From positions 1 through 7,730 of the forward strand of contig JAFGJR010000141.1 in assembly GCA_016928975.1 (NCBI GenBank): a stretch of 7,730 nucleotides of DNA, given 5' to 3'. A program made the translations under genes and the position numbers. The stretch comes from Sedimentisphaerales bacterium. Its GTDB lineage: Bacteria > Planctomycetota > Phycisphaerae > Sedimentisphaerales > SG8-4. Under the pieces are notes generated by a model. The model made no database searches. It was not told the origin of the DNA and saw only the letters and a program-made list of their open reading frames with translations. Below are positions 4,928 to 7,730 of the stretch, one piece after another. Numbering within the stretch: the first letter of the stretch is position 1; each line of letters starts with the position of its first letter.

Positions 4928-7540
4928 TTATTCTTGTGACGCCCCCGCGAACCGCCCGGCCAGCTTTGCCCGCCATTTGGCGGCTTCGTCGGGCTTGTTC
5001 CAGGATTCGTAGAGGGTCACAAGCTGCTTGAGCGAGTCGATGGTGTAGGGGTGCTCGCGGCCGAGCTTGGTCTCGCGGCCGCGGTAGGCGTCCAGCAACA
5101 ACGGCTCGGCATCCTCGTGGCGGGCTTGTTGTAGGTACAGCACGGCCAGTTCGTGCATCGACTCGAAGCAGGCAGGATGGTCAGGGCCGAGCTTGTGCTG
5201 CCTGCCGTCTAACGCCTGGCGGAGCAAAAATTCGGCTTCTTCATAGCGCTGCTGCTCCCGGCGCAGGACGCCGAAATCGTTGAGTGCCTTTATGGTGGCC
5301 GGATGATCTTCATCGTCGCGTTGCCTGGCCTTCAATACCGGACTGAGTAGTGTTTCGGCTTCATCGTACTGCCCTTGCCTGGTCTTGAGTCTGGCAAGAG
5401 CAAGCTCAAGGCTCAGCAGGAATGGTCGATTCTTCCCCGATTGCTCGCGAGCGGTTTGCAGAGCCTCATTCAACAAGTCCTCTGCCTCATCGTAATGCTC
5501 TTGCTCGATATGTAGCTCTGCAAAATACATCATGCAATGCAAAGTCTCTATGTGCGTGTCACCCCGCAGCAGACGGAACGCCTTCAACGTCTCGTCAAAG
5601 AGGCTCTCAGCTTCGTCGTATCGGCCCTGTTGTCCATACGTTACAGCCAGCGACCGCTTAAGTTTAAGCAGATTGCCAGCCAAATCCTCACGGCTTTCGA
5701 AGGTTCTGATTGTCTCAATAAGAAGTTGCTCGGCCGCATCGTAGCGACCCTGGCAGAGATACACAGCGGCCAGATTGCCCCTGAGCCAGGGAGCAGACCT
5801 CGTATACTCTCCTTGTAGTTCCCGCTGGTCCCAATCTACGATCTTCTCGAACAAGGTCTCTGCTTCTTCAAACTCGCCTCGTATCAGGTGGGCCGCGCCG
5901 AGGTGATTCATCGTGTGCACCTGTTTTATGAGGGGCCACACGCTTTGTCCGATTTGAAGATTTTCAGTCCACAACTGCTCCATTTCATCATATCGACCCT
6001 GGTCCCGATATACCCAGCCGAGACTGTTCCTCGCCCCGAGCGTCGAAGGGTGCGCTTTACCATAGTGTTCCTGATAGATTCGGACTGCTTTTAGCAAGTG
6101 TTGCTCCGCCTGGTCCAGTTCGCCGATCTGGCGGTACGTCCACCCCAGCGTCGCGCAAATCTCCGCCTCCAGGAGCGGCTTGCCCTTGAACTTGTCCCCC
6201 AGTGTCTTAGAACCGGCGTCGAGGAGATAGCTGACCGTTGCCTGGCCGACACTGGCCTGGGACGCCGAACCCAAAACATCATTCTTGAGAAAGTCAACAA
6301 CGAGCTGGTTCTCAGCGAGAGCGCGAGCCTGGCCGATAGCGAAGACTGTGGAAATCACCACTCCTGCGAAAAACACAACGAGGATAGCAGCAATGCCGCC
6401 TACCCACACCCGGTTTCGGCGCACAAACTTCTTAAGCCTATACGCAGCGCCCGGCGGCCCGGCGATCATAGGCTCCCGTTTGAGGTAGTTCTCGATATCG
6501 TCGGCAAGTTCCGACGCGGAACGATAGCGCTCGGCACGCTCCTTGCGCATCGCCTTGAGGGGAATCCATTCGAGCTCTCTGCGCAGGCATTTCGCCAACT
6601 TTGCGGCCCGGGTGCGCCGGTTCTCGGCGAGCCTGCTGGCTTCGCCACCGAGCTTCCCGAGCCGGGTACTGGGGGTCTTCGGATCCGTCTCGCGGATCAC
6701 CTGCCTAATGTGTTCTATGCCGCCCGTACGAAGGGTGTCTGAGTCAAACGGCAGCATACCCGCGAGCAGTACGTAAAGCAGGACACCCAGCGAGTAGATG
6801 TCCGAGCGGGTGTCGATGTCTTCGCCGGCCATGTCCGCCTGCTCGGGGCTCATATACTCCGGCGTGCCGAGCAACTGGCTACCCTCCATAAACACGGTCC
6901 GTTCGGTCAAGGGCTGGCTCATCGCCTTGACCACGCCGAAGTCGATGATCCTTGGTGTGGGCCGGTCGTTGTCCGCTGAGACGATGACGTTCGACGGCTT
7001 GAGGTCGCGGTGGATGATCCCCTTCTGGTGGGCGTGATGAACCGCGAGACAGACCTGCTGGAAGAGGCGAAGACGATCCTCGACACTGAGCCGGTGGCGG
7101 TCGCAGTAGTCCGTGATGGGCAACCCCTCGACGTACGCCATGACAAAGTAGGGCCGGCCAGCATCCGTGGTGCCAGCATCGTAGACGTGGGCGATGTTCG
7201 GATGATCCAGTAGGGCCAGGGCCTGGCGCTCGGCCTCGAACCGGGCGATCACCCGTTTGGAATCCATGCCCGGCTTGATGACCTTTAGCGCGACCTGTCG
7301 CTTGATGGGGGCCTCCTGCTCTGCCAAGTACACCATCCCCATGCCGCCTTCGCCCAGGACGCGAACAAGACGGTACCGTCCAATCCAACTGCCGAGCGCC
7401 TCGCGCGATGGGCCGGCGGGCTCGACCGCACCCGGAGGCTCCGACGATCCTTCGGGCGCTATGTGCGGATCGCCCGTGGCCAGGTCCAGCAGTCGGTGGA
7501 ACTGCTGAGGACTCAGATGGAAGACGGATCTCTTGCTCAT
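4928..7540 (-). CDS. Membrane-anchored Ser/Thr protein kinase with extracytoplasmic TPR domain
   Basis: PknB-type receptor kinase of 870 residues that should phosphorylate Ser/Thr of cytoplasmic proteins. The kinase domain spans ~56-345: glycine loop GEGGMGMV (63-70), K86 in VALK, E104 of helix C, HRDLKPSN (177-184) with D179, DFG (200-202), GTPEYMSPE (225-233) and DIYSLG (247-252). All catalytic residues are present. A basic stretch (~366-377) precedes one membrane helix (~378-402), so the kinase faces the cytoplasm. Residues ~455-860 hold about ten TPR units; several are joined by HPxT linkers at roughly 42-residue spacing, as in kinesin-light-chain-type TPRs, which usually bind proteins or peptides. 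ATG at 7540 is preferred; a GTG two codons earlier (7546) is possible. Neither has a clear Shine-Dalgarno. It follows a sigma-factor-like gene by about 24 bases, suggesting joint transcription and translational coupling. Substrate and signal are unknown. Confidence 0.93.
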   Translation of the reverse strand: MSKRSVFHLSPQQFHRLLDLATGDPHIAPEGSSEPPGAVEPAGPSREALGSWIGRYRLVRVLGEGGMGMVYLAEQEAPIKRQVALKVIKPGMDSKRVIARFEAERQALALLDHPNIAHVYDAGTTDAGRPYFVMAYVEGLPITDYCDRHRLSVEDRLRLFQQVCLAVHHAHQKGIIHRDLKPSNVIVSADNDRPTPRIIDFGVVKAMSQPLTERTVFMEGSQLLGTPEYMSPEQADMAGEDIDTRSDIYSLGVLLYVLLAGMLPFDSDTLRTGGIEHIRQVIRETDPKTPSTRLGKLGGEASRLAENRRTRAAKLAKCLRRELEWIPLKAMRKERAERYRSASELADDIENYLKREPMIAGPPGAAYRLKKFVRRNRVWVGGIAAILVVFFAGVVISTVFAIGQARALAENQLVVDFLKNDVLGSASQASVGQATVSYLLDAGSKTLGDKFKGKPLLEAEICATLGWTYRQIGELDQAEQHLLKAVRIYQEHYGKAHPSTLGARNSLGWVYRDQGRYDEMEQLWTENLQIGQSVWPLIKQVHTMNHLGAAHLIRGEFEEAETLFEKIVDWDQRELQGEYTRSAPWLRGNLAAVYLCQGRYDAAEQLLIETIRTFESREDLAGNLLKLKRSLAVTYGQQGRYDEAESLFDETLKAFRLLRGDTHIETLHCMMYFAELHIEQEHYDEAEDLLNEALQTAREQSGKNRPFLLSLELALARLKTRQGQYDEAETLLSPVLKARQRDDEDHPATIKALNDFGVLRREQQRYEEAEFLLRQALDGRQHKLGPDHPACFESMHELAVLYLQQARHEDAEPLLLDAYRGRETKLGREHPYTIDSLKQLVTLYESWNKPDEAAKWRAKLAGRFAGASQE

Positions 7541-7564
7541 AATCACTACTAAACACCGGACATC

Positions 7565-7730
7565 TCAACGATATTGCGCCAATTCGGGCAGAAAGCGTTT
7601 TATTTCTGCCAGTTCGCCGGAGAGAGATTCCTCAGTCATCACCGATTCGCGCAGGTGTTCGCGGAACACCGCTTGGAGGCGGCGCTTCACAGTCACAATC
7701 ATATTCGAGGCCTTGATCTTGCCCGCGATG
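7565..7730 (-). CDS. C-terminus of a probable ECF-type RNA polymerase sigma factor, 5' end outside window
   Basis: The minus-strand frame enters at the right edge and ends in TGA at 7567-7565, giving 54 residues. The first half (IAGKIKASNMIVTVKRRL) fits the recognition helix end of a region-4 helix-turn-helix, and the continuation VFREHLRESV followed by an acidic tail (MTEESLSGEL) matches the C-terminal pattern of planctomycete ECF-type sigma factors. Its position directly before a Ser/Thr kinase is the other argument: such pairs are a recurrent planctomycete arrangement. With only region 4 partly visible, another helix-turn-helix regulator remains possible. The 24 bases to the kinase ATG contain no promoter, so one operon is likely. 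Confidence 0.6.
   Translation of the reverse strand, partial: IAGKIKASNMIVTVKRRLQAVFREHLRESVMTEESLSGELAEIKRFLPELAQYR

Overview
The window looks like a piece of a planctomycete (Planctomycetota) chromosome, probably of the anaerobic Phycisphaerae/Sedimentisphaerales kind. The clues are a sigma-factor tail placed just before a Ser/Thr protein kinase with a membrane anchor and a long TPR domain, a large exported lamin-tail/CotH protein, and a stand-alone AP2/HNH endonuclease. Base composition is moderately GC-rich. No taxonomic search was possible, so the assignment rests on gene families and gene order.

All four supported genes lie on the minus strand and are read from right to left. At the right edge (7565-7730) is the last 54 codons of what looks like an ECF-type sigma factor. 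It is followed after a short gap by a complete 870-residue kinase-TM-TPR receptor (4928-7540); the two are probably one operon. About 680 bases without a convincing gene follow (4248-4927). They hold strongly G-tracted DNA on the minus strand with a G-quadruplex-type motif, a REP-like palindrome and one CRISPR-repeat-like sequence. Next is a 236-residue protein with a Cys-rich N-terminus, an HNH nuclease core and a C-terminal AP2 domain (3537-4247), with a good ribosome binding site. A 258-base gap (3279-3536) carries overlapping inverted repeats, a candidate sigma-70-type promoter and a GC-rich palindrome in the presumed leader. The last gene (1-3278) starts with GTG and encodes an exported protein of at least 1092 residues with lamin-tail, Ig-like, CotH-kinase and jelly-roll-like domains; it runs off the left edge.

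How the genes work together is only partly visible. The sigma factor and kinase form the kind of pair expected of an envelope-sensing regulator: kinase domain inside the cell, TPR array outside. The CotH/lamin-tail protein is an exported surface or matrix protein with its own promoter. The AP2/HNH gene appears to be a selfish or mobile insertion between unrelated genes. Nothing in the sequence shows that it belongs to either neighbouring pathway, and no complete new defence or mobile system is demonstrable here.
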